From Prochlorococcus marinus str. MIT 9312 (GTDB lineage Bacteria; Cyanobacteriota; Cyanobacteriia; PCC-6307; Cyanobiaceae), in contig NC_007577.1 of the NCBI RefSeq assembly GCF_000012645.1, positions 372,001-436,000 on the forward strand: 64,000 nucleotides of DNA, in the 5' to 3' direction. Position numbers and translations under genes: made by a program. Of the stretch, positions 45,559 through 54,323 are shown piece after piece; the first letter of the stretch is position 1, and each line of letters opens with the position of its first letter. The notes under the pieces were generated by a model. That model did no database searches and was not told the DNA's origin. It saw only the letters and a program-made list of their open reading frames with translations.

Positions 45559-45626
45559 TTTTGTATTTACTCTTTAATTTATTTATAGTTGCAAATGCTT
45601 TAAAGTAAATTAAAGTAAATACAAAA
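45559..45626. promoter_or_regulatory. Long interrupted inverted repeat in the aldo/keto reductase-ribE gap
   Basis: Twelve bases at 45559-45570 (TTTTGTATTTAC) are perfectly complementary to 45615-45626. After a two-base bulge, nine more bases (45573-45581) match 45606-45614, leaving a 24-base loop. The right arm also contains a 10-base tandem duplicate (TAAAGTAAAT twice, 45601-45620). It could be a twofold operator or a transcript hairpin. It is not an FMN riboswitch. AT-richness lowers confidence. Confidence 0.4.
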
Positions 45627-45653
45627 TTTTGTAAAAATATTTTTCTTAAATCG

Positions 45654-46307
45654 ATGTTCACAGGAATAATTCAAACAATTGGAAAACTAAAACAGGAAAA
45701 AAATATTTTAGAAATTGAAATTATAGACAACTTTTTTGATATGGCAATTGGTGACAGCATAGCTGTTGATGGAATTTGTTTGACAGTTAAAGAAATTATT
45801 CAAAATAAATTTACTGTTGACGTTAGTGAGGAAACATTAAAAAGAACAACTTTAGGAATAAAGTCCAAACTTAATCAGATTGTTAATTTGGAGCCTGCTC
45901 TTAGGATATCTGACCGTCTAGGAGGGCATATAGTCAGTGGACATATTGATGGCCTTGGAATAGTTGAGAATATTCAAAAATTAGAGAAATCTTGGCTCTT
46001 AACAATAAAGTGGAAAAATAAGAATTTTTCAAAATATGTAGTTAATAAAGGCAGTATTTGTGTAAATGGTATTAGTCTTACAATTGCAAAATATGAGAAG
46101 GAAGGAGAAATATTTACTATTGCGATAATTCCTCACACTTGGCATAATACAAATCTGAATAAATTAAATGTCGGGGAAAGCGTCAATCTTGAGGCAGATG
46201 CACTAATTAAATATGTAGAGAAATTACTTTTGTTTAATAAGAATAATAAAGAAGATTTTTCTACTAATAATATTTCTTCGAAGTGGCTTAAAGAAAACGG
46301 TTGGTAA
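45654..46307 (+). CDS. ribE: Riboflavin synthase alpha subunit
   Basis: It converts two molecules of 6,7-dimethyl-8-ribityllumazine to riboflavin. The 217 residues have two homologous lumazine-binding repeats: MFTGIIQTIG and GDSIAVDGICLTV in the first, GGHIVSGHIDGLG and GSICVNGISLTI in the second. The length is normal. The start is ATG after the inverted repeat at 45559-45626. It converges on the cyAbrB gene with ten bases between stops. Confidence 0.95.
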   Translation: MFTGIIQTIGKLKQEKNILEIEIIDNFFDMAIGDSIAVDGICLTVKEIIQNKFTVDVSEETLKRTTLGIKSKLNQIVNLEPALRISDRLGGHIVSGHIDGLGIVENIQKLEKSWLLTIKWKNKNFSKYVVNKGSICVNGISLTIAKYEKEGEIFTIAIIPHTWHNTNLNKLNVGESVNLEADALIKYVEKLLLFNKNNKEDFSTNNISSKWLKENGW

Positions 46308-46317
46308 AATATATTTT

Positions 46318-46671
46318 TTAATTTAATGGAATCAGATAAATTGTTTTTGAATCTTTTTTTAGATCAATTTTAAATTCCTGACCTGGTTCTAGACCTAATT
46401 TTTTGGTGTAGGCATGACCTATTAATAGGTTCCCATTGCCATGAACCTTAGTTTTAAATTCTGCCTGTCTGCCTCTTGACGCTCTATTACCATTTTTGCC
46501 TTGACGACCATTTCCTATTTTATAACCCTTGGCTTCGATAAGCGCCCTGTAAAAACTTTTTTTTAAGACTCTTCCGCTAGGACCTACGTACCCACAACCT
46601 TTCGCTATCTCATCTTCAGATTGTTTACTTAATAATTTTGCTTTTTCAAGAAGTTCTTTTCCTTCTAGCAT
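46318..46671 (-). CDS. Cyanobacterial AbrB-type transcription regulator
   Basis: A 117-residue cyAbrB. It has the N-terminal cyanobacterial domain (MLEGKELLEKAKLLSKQSEDEIAKGCGYVGPSGRVLKKSFYRALIEAKG) and the C-terminal AbrB swapped-hairpin region (GNGNLLIGHAYTKKLGLEPGQEFKIDL). In other cyanobacteria cyAbrB proteins control nitrogen, carbon and photosynthesis genes and may shape the nucleoid. It lies 100 bases downstream of the cytochrome oxidase operon on the same strand. Confidence 0.88.
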   Translation of the reverse strand: MLEGKELLEKAKLLSKQSEDEIAKGCGYVGPSGRVLKKSFYRALIEAKGYKIGNGRQGKNGNRASRGRQAEFKTKVHGNGNLLIGHAYTKKLGLEPGQEFKIDLKKDSKTIYLIPLN

Positions 46672-46771
46672 TATCTGACAAATTTCTAATTATATATTCT
46701 TACTAAAAACTAGAGATGTGGCAATATAAATTAATAAAAAATATATTTAATTTTTTATTAATTTATTTTTC

Positions 46772-47374
46772 TCATAAAAGATACAAAATAATAAATAATA
46801 TAACCCATATTCCATCTACAAAATGCCAGTACAATTCAACAGCTTCTAATGGAAACATATTTTGACTAGTTACTCTTCCGCCATTTATTCTCGATTGCCA
46901 AGCAATAATTAAAATCATTAAAGTACCTAAAGTTACATGTAATCCATGAAAACCAGTAAGAGCATAAAAAGTACTTGCAAATAAATTGTCGGTTAATCCA
47001 AAAGGTAAATGAAAATATTCAAATAACTGACATATTAAAAAAATTATTCCAAGAAAAGCAGTACAAAATAACCATTTTTGAGCATCAGGGTTTTTATCTT
47101 TCAAAAGTGCTTTACCTGCTTTATGAAAAGTTGCACTACTAACAAGTAATAAAATTGTATTGAGTGTAGGTATTGGAAGCTCTAATTCATAGATAGCACC
47201 ATCAGGTAATGGATTTACTGCTTTATAAGTTAGATAAGCAGCGAAGAATCCAGCAAAAGTCATCCCGTCCGCAATTAAGAAAGTTATAAGACCAAACATT
47301 CTAAAGTCATCATGTTTTTCATTAACTTCAGAATTATTTTTTTGAATTTCTTTTGAACTATTTATAGTAGTCAT
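46772..47374 (-). CDS. ctaE: Cytochrome c oxidase subunit III
   Basis: A 200-residue integral-membrane subunit with five hydrophobic segments, as in the short cyanobacterial CoxC. FGLITFLIADGMTFAGFFAAYLTYK and GFHGLHVTLGTLMILIIAW are typical, and the end EAVELYWHFVDGIWVILFIILYLL is the conserved subunit III C-terminus. It is last in the leftward ctaC-ctaD-ctaE operon, six bases after ctaD. Confidence 0.94.
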   Translation of the reverse strand: MTTINSSKEIQKNNSEVNEKHDDFRMFGLITFLIADGMTFAGFFAAYLTYKAVNPLPDGAIYELELPIPTLNTILLLVSSATFHKAGKALLKDKNPDAQKWLFCTAFLGIIFLICQLFEYFHLPFGLTDNLFASTFYALTGFHGLHVTLGTLMILIIAWQSRINGGRVTSQNMFPLEAVELYWHFVDGIWVILFIILYLL

Positions 47375-47380
47375 ATATTT

Positions 47381-49006
47381 TTATTTTTGTTCAGAAAATT
47401 GTTTGCCATAACCATAAGGTTCTTCCACTAATGGAGCCTCTCCTTCCCAATTTTCAACTGGAGGAGGAGAAGATGTTAACCATTCAGGTGTTAGAGCTTT
47501 CCAAGGGTTATCTCCAGAAACTTGACCGTTTCTCATACTAAGAAATATGTTAATTAAAAAAGGGATTGTACTTATAGCCATCAATAATGCACCTAAACTA
47601 CTAATCTGATTAACGAATTGGAATTGAGGATCATATTCTGCCACTCTTCTTGGCATTCCATTTAAACCGAGCCAATGTTGAGGAGCAAAGCACAAGTTAA
47701 ATCCAATAAAGGTAATGATAAAATGTAAAATTCCCAACTTTTCATTGAGCATTTTGCCAGTTACTTTGGGGAACCAATGATATATGGATGAGAAAATAAT
47801 AAAAACAGTACCTCCATAAACTATGTAATGAAAATGGGCTACAACGAAATAGGTATCATGCACGTGAATATCGAAAGGGACCTGTGCTAAAGCAACTCCA
47901 GTAATACCTCCAAAAACAAAATTTATAATAAATCCACAAGAGAATAACATCGCACTATTTATGGATATCTTGCCGCCCCATAATGTCGCAACCCAATTGA
48001 AAAATTTTATGCCTGTTGGAACAGCAATAAATGCTGTAGCGATAGTAAAGAACAATCTCATCCAAGGGGGAGTTCCACTAGTAAACATGTGATGCGCCCA
48101 AACAACTAAACCTAAAACCACTATCCCCATTATTGAAAAAACCATTGTTGTATATCCAAAAAGTGGTTTTCTAGCATGTACGGGGAGTATTTCACTAACT
48201 AATCCAAAGGCAGGAAGGACCATAATATAAACAGCTGGATGAGAATAAAACCAAAATAAATGCTGATAAACTACGACATTGCCTCCTAAAACAGGATTAA
48301 AAAAACCTGTATTAGCGATGATATCAAAGCTAAGTAGAATTAAAGTGCCTGCCAAAACTGGAGTTGACAAAACAACTAATATACTTGTCCCAAGCATTGC
48401 CCAACAATACATTGGCAATTGCATAAGTTTTAATCCAGGCCTTCTTAATTTGATAATAGTCGCAATAAAGTTTATTCCACCAAAGATAGAACTGCCTCCA
48501 AGTAATAGAACGCTCATAATCCAAATTATTTGTCCCGATTGAGGAGTAGTTATGCTCAAGGGTGGATAAGCGGTCCATCCAGCCTGAGCAGCACCTTCAA
48601 CAAAATAGCTTGCTACCAGCATCAAACCAGAAGGAGGAATTAGCCAAAAAGCTACAGCATTTAATCTTGGGAATGCCATATCTCTTGCTCCCACATAAAA
48701 TGGAATTAAATAATTTCCAAAAGCACCGTTAACTACAGGCACTATCCAAAGGAATATCATTATTGTTCCATGTAAGGTTAAAACTTGGTTATATACATCT
48801 CTTGGCATAAAGTCAGACATTGGACTAGCTAGTTCAATTCTTATAGCGCTCGCTAAAGTTCCTCCAATTAAATAGAAAAGAAAACCGCAAACCAAGTATT
48901 GTATTCCAATTACTTTATGATCAAGACTAAAGCTAAAGTATCTAAGCCAGCCTTTAGGTTGAAGACTTTCATTATTAGTTTTTTGTGGATCAATTGATAT
49001 TGTCAT
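47381..49006 (-). CDS. ctaD: Cytochrome c oxidase subunit I
   Basis: The catalytic subunit of the aa3-type oxidase, 541 residues with 12 membrane helices. Heme and CuB ligands are visible: LHGTIMIFLW (heme a His), FWFYSHPAVYIMVLPAFG with the conserved His and cross-linked Tyr, WAHHMF and VHDTYFVVAHFHYIVYG. The order, size and four-base overlap with ctaC are as expected for the operon. A likely role is terminal respiration in the thylakoid or plasma membrane. Confidence 0.97.
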   Translation of the reverse strand: MTISIDPQKTNNESLQPKGWLRYFSFSLDHKVIGIQYLVCGFLFYLIGGTLASAIRIELASPMSDFMPRDVYNQVLTLHGTIMIFLWIVPVVNGAFGNYLIPFYVGARDMAFPRLNAVAFWLIPPSGLMLVASYFVEGAAQAGWTAYPPLSITTPQSGQIIWIMSVLLLGGSSIFGGINFIATIIKLRRPGLKLMQLPMYCWAMLGTSILVVLSTPVLAGTLILLSFDIIANTGFFNPVLGGNVVVYQHLFWFYSHPAVYIMVLPAFGLVSEILPVHARKPLFGYTTMVFSIMGIVVLGLVVWAHHMFTSGTPPWMRLFFTIATAFIAVPTGIKFFNWVATLWGGKISINSAMLFSCGFIINFVFGGITGVALAQVPFDIHVHDTYFVVAHFHYIVYGGTVFIIFSSIYHWFPKVTGKMLNEKLGILHFIITFIGFNLCFAPQHWLGLNGMPRRVAEYDPQFQFVNQISSLGALLMAISTIPFLINIFLSMRNGQVSGDNPWKALTPEWLTSSPPPVENWEGEAPLVEEPYGYGKQFSEQK

Positions 49007-49806
49007 AAATTTACCTCTGTTTTTTTATTTTTGTTAAACCAATCGTTGTAATCAGATTCTTCTTCAACAATTATTGAGGCTCTCATTCCTCCATGATATG
49101 GGCCACATAATTCTGCGCAAATTATCGGATATTTCCCTACTTTTGTAGGAGTGAAATTTAGAATAGTTGGTTGACCAGGAATAATATCCTGTTTAATTCT
49201 GAACTCAGGCACCCAGAAAGCATGAATGACATCTTTAGATTCCATTTTCATCGATACTTTTTGATCAACAGGAACGTGTAGTTCTCCTGATATAAAATTA
49301 CCTTTGGGATAATTGAATAGAAACGCAAATTGCATAGCCGAAACTTCAATTGATAAATTATTGTTTGATATTTCATTATCAGAAGTTTGACTAATTCCAG
49401 CCCATATCTTTTCAGGATTTGAACGCATCATTTCGTGATTGTGGTTTAGTTCCTTCATTCCTCCCATTCGGTCGTAGATGTTGTAGCTATATAATCCTAT
49501 TAATAAAACAATTATTGAAGGGATAATTGTCCATAAAATTTCTAAGCTTAAGTTTCCCTCTAAAGCTATACCATCGCCTATCTGATCATTTCTTTTCCTA
49601 AATTTAAATAAGCTATAAATAACTGCTATTGTCATTCCTATAAAAATAATTAAGCCAATGATGAAAAGAATTTTAAAAAGTTCATCGTAAATTGGTGCAT
49701 TAATACTTGCTTCAATTGGGAGCAAATTGACATTAAATCCAATCCAAAAAGATATAGCAAAAACGAGTGAAATAATTAGTATTAAATAAATGTTTTTATT
49801 TAACAA
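49003..49806 (-). CDS. ctaC: Cytochrome c oxidase subunit II
   Basis: A 267-residue subunit with an N-terminal membrane anchor (about 5-25) and a second span (about 45-66), then a cupredoxin domain facing the periplasm or lumen. The CuA ligands are in FWVPEFRIKQDIIPGQ and CAELCGPYHGGMRASIIV, the two cysteines being four apart. It is first in the ctaCDE operon. It diverges from ctaA across 220 bases. Confidence 0.96.
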   Translation of the reverse strand: MLNKNIYLILIISLVFAISFWIGFNVNLLPIEASINAPIYDELFKILFIIGLIIFIGMTIAVIYSLFKFRKRNDQIGDGIALEGNLSLEILWTIIPSIIVLLIGLYSYNIYDRMGGMKELNHNHEMMRSNPEKIWAGISQTSDNEISNNNLSIEVSAMQFAFLFNYPKGNFISGELHVPVDQKVSMKMESKDVIHAFWVPEFRIKQDIIPGQPTILNFTPTKVGKYPIICAELCGPYHGGMRASIIVEEESDYNDWFNKNKKTEVNL

Positions 49807-50026
49807 TTGATGTCTAAATTTTGTATTTATATTTTAAAGATATTCAATTTTTTAAATTCTGCATCCTTTGTTAAAAGAAAATCATTTAAATTTACAACTT
49901 CTTAAGATTTATGAAATAAAAGGAGTATTATTAATAACTTTTTAGAGTTAAATGTCAGGGAAAAAAGATTAAATTAATAAATTTTTTTTAAATTAAACAT
50001 ATTAATTTTTAATTAATGTTTAGTTT
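49807..50026. other. Divergent control region between ctaC and ctaA
   Basis: This 220-base AT-rich gap must hold the promoters for both oxidase structural genes and heme A biosynthesis genes. An imperfect palindrome (AAACAT-AT-TAAT against ATTAATGTTT, about 49995-50022) lies directly before the ctaA start. I see no protein-coding frame, tRNA or strong promoter consensus. Confidence 0.35.
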
Positions 50027-50995
50027 TTGAATCTAAATTATTATGCAAAATATATAGGTTTTATCCATGTGATTAATAACCAATCTTATCAATCAAAATA
50101 TCTGCCAATTTTTAAAAGGTTAGGAAGTCATAGTGTATTTGCGCTTATAGCACTAATCGTAATTGGAGGTGCTACGAGAGTCATGGAGGCTGGCCTTGCC
50201 TGCCCAGATTGGCCATTATGTTATGGATCTTTTTTGCCCTTTAGTCATATGAACTTAAGAGTTTTTCTAGAGTGGTTCCATCGTCTAGATGCTTTTCTGG
50301 TTGGATTGTTAATTCTTTTTAAATTTGTACTCTCAATTATCTGGAAAAAAGAAATTCCAAATTGGTTACCTAAAACTTATTCATTATTACTCTTTCTTGT
50401 GATTGTCCAAGGATCTTTTGGAGCTTTAACGGTAATAAACCTGCTCGATTCATATACTGTTACGGGCCATCTTTTAATAGCATTTCTACTTCTCATTACA
50501 ACGATTTCAATAAATCAAAATTTAGTAAATGAAGAAATTAAAGAGCCATTAATTTGGTGGAGATTATTATTGCTTTTTCCTCTTCTACTTACTTTGATTC
50601 AATCTTTTATTGGAGTAAGGATTTCATCAACCTGGTCAGCACATATTTGCTTATCTTTTAATAAACAATGCCTAATTCTAGATACTCATAAATTATTTGC
50701 TTTTCCAATTACTTTTTCAATTTTATTCATTATTGCTACTTCAATTTATAAGAGAAGTTTGTTTATGAAAAATTGGAAATATCTCTCAGCACTTTTTTTT
50801 CTCTTGATTTCCCAAATTGTTCTGGGAGTTTTAAGTCTTAAAACAAATTTGAATGAACCTATTTTTATTATCGGTCATCAACTTAACGCCTCTTTATTTA
50901 TTGCGATATTAACAACATTAATTTTTAGAAATCCTTTTGCCAAAAAAAACCTAAACCACTCACTAAATTCTCAAATGGTTGGTATTAATTCATGA
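50027..50995 (+). CDS. ctaA: Heme A synthase
   Basis: A CtaA/Cox15 membrane protein of 322 residues that oxidises the heme O methyl group to make heme A. About eight membrane segments are seen, with the conserved [30 protein letters not shown] (heme-ligand His) and later DTHKLFAF and GHQLNASLF histidines. The TTG start gives a short N-terminal extension; there is no nearer ATG. It overlaps ctaB by four bases (ATGA), so the two are translationally coupled. Confidence 0.93.
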   Translation: MNLNYYAKYIGFIHVINNQSYQSKYLPIFKRLGSHSVFALIALIVIGGATRVMEAGLACPDWPLCYGSFLPFSHMNLRVFLEWFHRLDAFLVGLLILFKFVLSIIWKKEIPNWLPKTYSLLLFLVIVQGSFGALTVINLLDSYTVTGHLLIAFLLLITTISINQNLVNEEIKEPLIWWRLLLLFPLLLTLIQSFIGVRISSTWSAHICLSFNKQCLILDTHKLFAFPITFSILFIIATSIYKRSLFMKNWKYLSALFFLLISQIVLGVLSLKTNLNEPIFIIGHQLNASLFIAILTTLIFRNPFAKKNLNHSLNSQMVGINS

Positions 50996-51993
50996 ATAGT
51001 AGTAACTTGGAAAACTTTAACTATAAATCTTCAATTAGGGATGAAGTTGTTCCTTCAAGAAAAAGATTAACTTTGCCACCTTGGCTTGAAGTAGCAAAAC
51101 CAAGATTGATTCCACTTTTACTTGCAACAACTTTGGGCGGAATGGCTTTAACAGAGGAATGGCCTTTGTCATCACCAAAACTTATCTGTACTTTAGGTGG
51201 AGGAGCTTTGGCAGCAGCGGCAGCAGGAGCACTTAATTGCTTGTGGGAAATGGAATTAGACAAAAGGATGATAAGAACTAGCAAAAGAGCTTTGCCATCA
51301 GGTAAGTTATCATCTGAGACTGTATTTTTAGCTGCAGTATCATGTACTTTGGCAGCTTCGATGCTTTTAATAAGTGGTGTAAATTATTTAGCTGCGGGAC
51401 TTACACTTCTTGGTTTATGTAGCTACGTAATTTTATATACCGTGATTTTGAAGCCACGTACAACTAAAAATATTGTTTTTGGAGGAGTGGCTGGTGCGAT
51501 ACCCCCTTTGGTCGGAGCATCTGCTGCTACAGGACATGTAGGACTTAGTGGTTGGTGGTTGTTTGGTTTAGTAATGTTGTGGACTCCAGCTCATTTTTGG
51601 GCACTTGCAATTTTGTTAAAGGATGATTATGCATCTGTTGGTATTCCTATGCTCCCTTCTGTTAAAGGATCTCTTTTTACTGCTAAAGCGATTTCTCGTT
51701 ATGGATTGGCAACTGTTCTAATGAGTATTATGGGAGTTTTTGCTTTGCCTGAAGGCGGTCTTCTATACGGAATTATGTTATTGCCATTTAATGGAAGACT
51801 TTTGCAATTAATAAATAAATTAAAGAAATCACCTGATGATCTTTTAAGAGCAAAGTCCCTTTTTAGGTGGTCAATTCTATATATGTTTGGTATTTGTCTC
51901 TTATTATTAATTTCTAGAACCCAACTATCAGTGGAATTTGAGCAGCAATCTATGCAAATATTTTTCTCTATAGGATCTCTCCTTAGTAATTAA
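50992..51993 (+). CDS. ctaB: Protoheme IX farnesyltransferase (heme O synthase)
   Basis: A UbiA-superfamily membrane enzyme of 333 residues that adds farnesyl to heme B to make heme O, the precursor of heme A. The Asp-rich motif [23 protein letters not shown] and the second, [26 protein letters not shown], are diagnostic for CyoE/CtaB. About nine membrane segments are present. It is in the operon ctaA-ctaB followed by an ABC exporter pair. Confidence 0.95.
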   Translation: MNSSNLENFNYKSSIRDEVVPSRKRLTLPPWLEVAKPRLIPLLLATTLGGMALTEEWPLSSPKLICTLGGGALAAAAAGALNCLWEMELDKRMIRTSKRALPSGKLSSETVFLAAVSCTLAASMLLISGVNYLAAGLTLLGLCSYVILYTVILKPRTTKNIVFGGVAGAIPPLVGASAATGHVGLSGWWLFGLVMLWTPAHFWALAILLKDDYASVGIPMLPSVKGSLFTAKAISRYGLATVLMSIMGVFALPEGGLLYGIMLLPFNGRLLQLINKLKKSPDDLLRAKSLFRWSILYMFGICLLLLISRTQLSVEFEQQSMQIFFSIGSLLSN

Positions 51994-52030
51994 ATTAGAT
52001 GTAAAATGTTTTTAGAAAATAGTATGTTTG

Positions 52031-53047
52031 ATGAATTATATAAAAGTTAAAGAGCTCTCAAAATCATATTCAGATATTGAGGCATTAAAAAATTTATCGA
52101 TGGAAATTGAAGCTGGCACATTATTTGGAATTCTAGGTCCAAATGGTGCAGGTAAATCAACATTAATAAAAATACTAGCTACTTTAATTGAACCTGATAG
52201 TGGAGAAGTTTTTATAAATGATATTAATTTGATAAAAAATTCAAGGAAAATTAGAGAATTAATTGGTTATGTCGCTCAGGACATTGCACTTGATAAAATA
52301 TTAACTGGACGTGAGCTTTTGGATTTTCAATCAGATTTATATCACATCAATAAAAACAAAAAAAATGAAAGGATACAAAAATTAGTAGATCAATTAGAAA
52401 TGAATGATTGGATTGATCGTAAGTGCGGAACTTATTCAGGGGGAATGAAAAGAAGAATTGATCTGGCAGCTGGACTTTTACATTTGCCCCAAGTATTAAT
52501 TTTGGATGAACCTACTGTTGGTTTAGATATTGAAAGTAGAAATATTATATGGCAACTTTTGAAAGATTTGAGAAATAATGGAATGACTATTATTTTAAGC
52601 AGTCACTTTCTCGATGAAATAGATAAATTAGCAGACAGATTAGTGATAATTGATAATGGAAGAGTTATAGCACAAGGTAATCCTGCAGAACTTAAAAATA
52701 AATTAGGAGGAGATAGAATAACTTTGAAAGTTCAAGAATTTAGTAATCAAGAAGAAGCAGAAAATATATGTCAGATTTTATCTTCAATAGATGGAATTAG
52801 TCAGATTATCATTAATGAAGCACAGGGTTTTTCAATAAATTTTGTGGCAGATAAGGAAAAAGATTTACTTACGAAGCTCAAAGTGGAATTAGCCTTTTCA
52901 AAGTTTGAGATTTTTTCTCTTACCCAAAGTCAGCCAAGCTTGGATGATGTATATCTTCAGGCAACTGGGAAAACATTATTAGATGCCGAAATTTCAATGG
53001 CAGGTAAAAGAGACCTTAAAAAAGAATCCAAGCAATCAATGCGGTAA
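52031..53047 (+). CDS. ABC transporter ATPase, DrrA/CcmA-like
   Basis: From the ATG at 52031 it has 338 residues; a TTG immediately upstream is the only alternative. It has Walker A GPNGAGKST, signature YSGGMKRR, Walker B LILDEPTVGLD and a C-terminal domain of about 100 residues as in DrrA-type exporters. The ABC-2 permease follows, so the pair forms an exporter. Its position after ctaA-ctaB suggests a possible link to oxidase or heme metabolism, which is inferred and untested. Confidence 0.87.
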   Translation: MNYIKVKELSKSYSDIEALKNLSMEIEAGTLFGILGPNGAGKSTLIKILATLIEPDSGEVFINDINLIKNSRKIRELIGYVAQDIALDKILTGRELLDFQSDLYHINKNKKNERIQKLVDQLEMNDWIDRKCGTYSGGMKRRIDLAAGLLHLPQVLILDEPTVGLDIESRNIIWQLLKDLRNNGMTIILSSHFLDEIDKLADRLVIIDNGRVIAQGNPAELKNKLGGDRITLKVQEFSNQEEAENICQILSSIDGISQIIINEAQGFSINFVADKEKDLLTKLKVELAFSKFEIFSLTQSQPSLDDVYLQATGKTLLDAEISMAGKRDLKKESKQSMR

Positions 53048-53095
53048 AAAAACTTTTGGATAACTAACTATAATGAATACTAACTAGTGCTAATT

Positions 53096-53920
53096 ATGGA
53101 ATTAAACAAGTATAATTTATTTTTTTTATATCAAGAAACATTTGCCTTAACTAAGAGATTATTTATCCAACTAAAAAGAAGGCCATCAACTCTTTTGGCT
53201 GGAATATTACAACCCATAATTTGGCTATTTTTATTTGGAGCCTTATTCTCTAATGCTCCTGAAGGTTTTTTACCAGGAGTTGATTCTTATGGAAATTTTT
53301 TAGGAGCCGGACTTATTGTTTTTACTGCTTTTAGCGGAGCCCTAAACTCTGGTCTACCTTTAATGTTTGATAGGGAGTTTGGATTTCTTAATAGATTACT
53401 TGTAGCTCCTTTAACCAGTAGATTATCTATAGTTTTATCCTCTTTCTTTTACATAACAATCCTGAGTTTTGTTCAGAGCATTGTAATAATGATTGTTTCA
53501 TACATTTTGGGTTATGGATGGCCAAATTTATATGGTTTAGGAATTGTGTTTACCACACTAATTCTATTAGTACTTTTCGTGACATCAATAAGTTTAAGTT
53601 TGGCATTTGTTTTGCCTGGCCATATTGAATTAATCGCTCTAATATTTGTAATAAACTTACCTCTTCTTTTTGCTAGCACTGCTTTAGCTCCAATCTCTTT
53701 TATGCCAAATTGGCTGGGGTGGCTAGCTTCATTAAATCCATTGACTTTTGCCATTGAACCTATTAGGACTGCCTATACACAAACTATGGATTTAGAATTA
53801 GTGGCTTTACATGCCCCATATGGTGATTTAACTTGTAAGAGTTGTATCTCAATTTTATTTTCTTTAACAGTTTGCTCCTTGATTATTATAAGACCTCTGT
53901 TAAATAGAAAGTTAAATTAA
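53096..53920 (+). CDS. ABC-2 type permease
   Basis: From the ATG at 53096 it has 274 residues (a GTG nine bases earlier is possible). Six membrane segments are visible with the ABC-2 signature region FVLPGHIELIALIFVINLPLLFASTALAPISFMPNWLGWLASLNPLTFAIEPIR. It is the partner of the ATPase encoded just upstream. The substrate is unknown; DrrB-like proteins export drugs, lipids or polysaccharides. Confidence 0.86.
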   Translation: MELNKYNLFFLYQETFALTKRLFIQLKRRPSTLLAGILQPIIWLFLFGALFSNAPEGFLPGVDSYGNFLGAGLIVFTAFSGALNSGLPLMFDREFGFLNRLLVAPLTSRLSIVLSSFFYITILSFVQSIVIMIVSYILGYGWPNLYGLGIVFTTLILLVLFVTSISLSLAFVLPGHIELIALIFVINLPLLFASTALAPISFMPNWLGWLASLNPLTFAIEPIRTAYTQTMDLELVALHAPYGDLTCKSCISILFSLTVCSLIIIRPLLNRKLN

Positions 53921-53927
53921 AAAATTT

Positions 53928-54317
53928 ATGCTTTTAAAAAATCATTTAATAGAAGTTTTTAAACAAGCCTCTTTAGAAAATAATTTTTTGCTTAAAGAAA
54001 ATGTGGTTCTTAAGTGGGTCCATAGATTTGGGATTGATTCTTTAAATGATTTATTAATCAATAGTCCAGTACAACAGGAAAATCAGCATGAAGAAGAGAA
54101 TCAAGAACAAATTAGGCTTGAATCGTTAAAAATCTTAGAAAATCTAGAAGAAACACAGTTTGAATCAAAAGACTTAGAAATTTCTATCAATAATGAAATA
54201 TTTAGCACTAATAAATATTCTAATAAAACAAATCAATATACTAAAACCCCAAAATTACCCCTACCTTATATTAATAATTTAAGAAAGTGGATTAATAAAG
54301 ATAAAAAAGCTAGTTAG
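53928..54317 (+). CDS. Hypothetical protein, function unknown
   Basis: A 129-residue hydrophilic protein, rich in Glu, Gln, Asn and Lys, with no membrane segment. It begins LLKNHLIEVFKQASLENNFLLKENVVLKWVHRFGIDSLNDLL and ends INNLRKWINKDKKAS. The middle is low-complexity and probably disordered. I recognise no family. It is seven bases after the permease and may be co-transcribed with the exporter. Its stop codon lies in the bidirectional terminator shared with groEL. Confidence 0.55.
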   Translation: MLLKNHLIEVFKQASLENNFLLKENVVLKWVHRFGIDSLNDLLINSPVQQENQHEEENQEQIRLESLKILENLEETQFESKDLEISINNEIFSTNKYSNKTNQYTKTPKLPLPYINNLRKWINKDKKAS

Positions 54318-54323
54318 CTTTTT
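54304..54323. terminator. Bidirectional terminator between the hypothetical gene and groEL
   Basis: AAAAAGC (54304-54310) pairs with GCTTTTT (54317-54323) around a six-base loop. It is flanked by A-runs on one side and T-runs on the other, so it works on both strands. It overlaps both stop codons, that of the hypothetical gene at 54315-54317 and that of groEL at 54322-54324. Confidence 0.6.

Noticed and set aside
45542-45653. FMN riboswitch before ribE
   Set aside because: The gap is only 112 bases and is AT-rich; the conserved GC-rich FMN-aptamer segments are absent.
49995-50022. Intrinsic terminator just before ctaA
   Set aside because: The hairpin is wholly AT and imperfect; a terminator directly before a start codon would make no sense for ctaA, so it is noted only as a palindrome.
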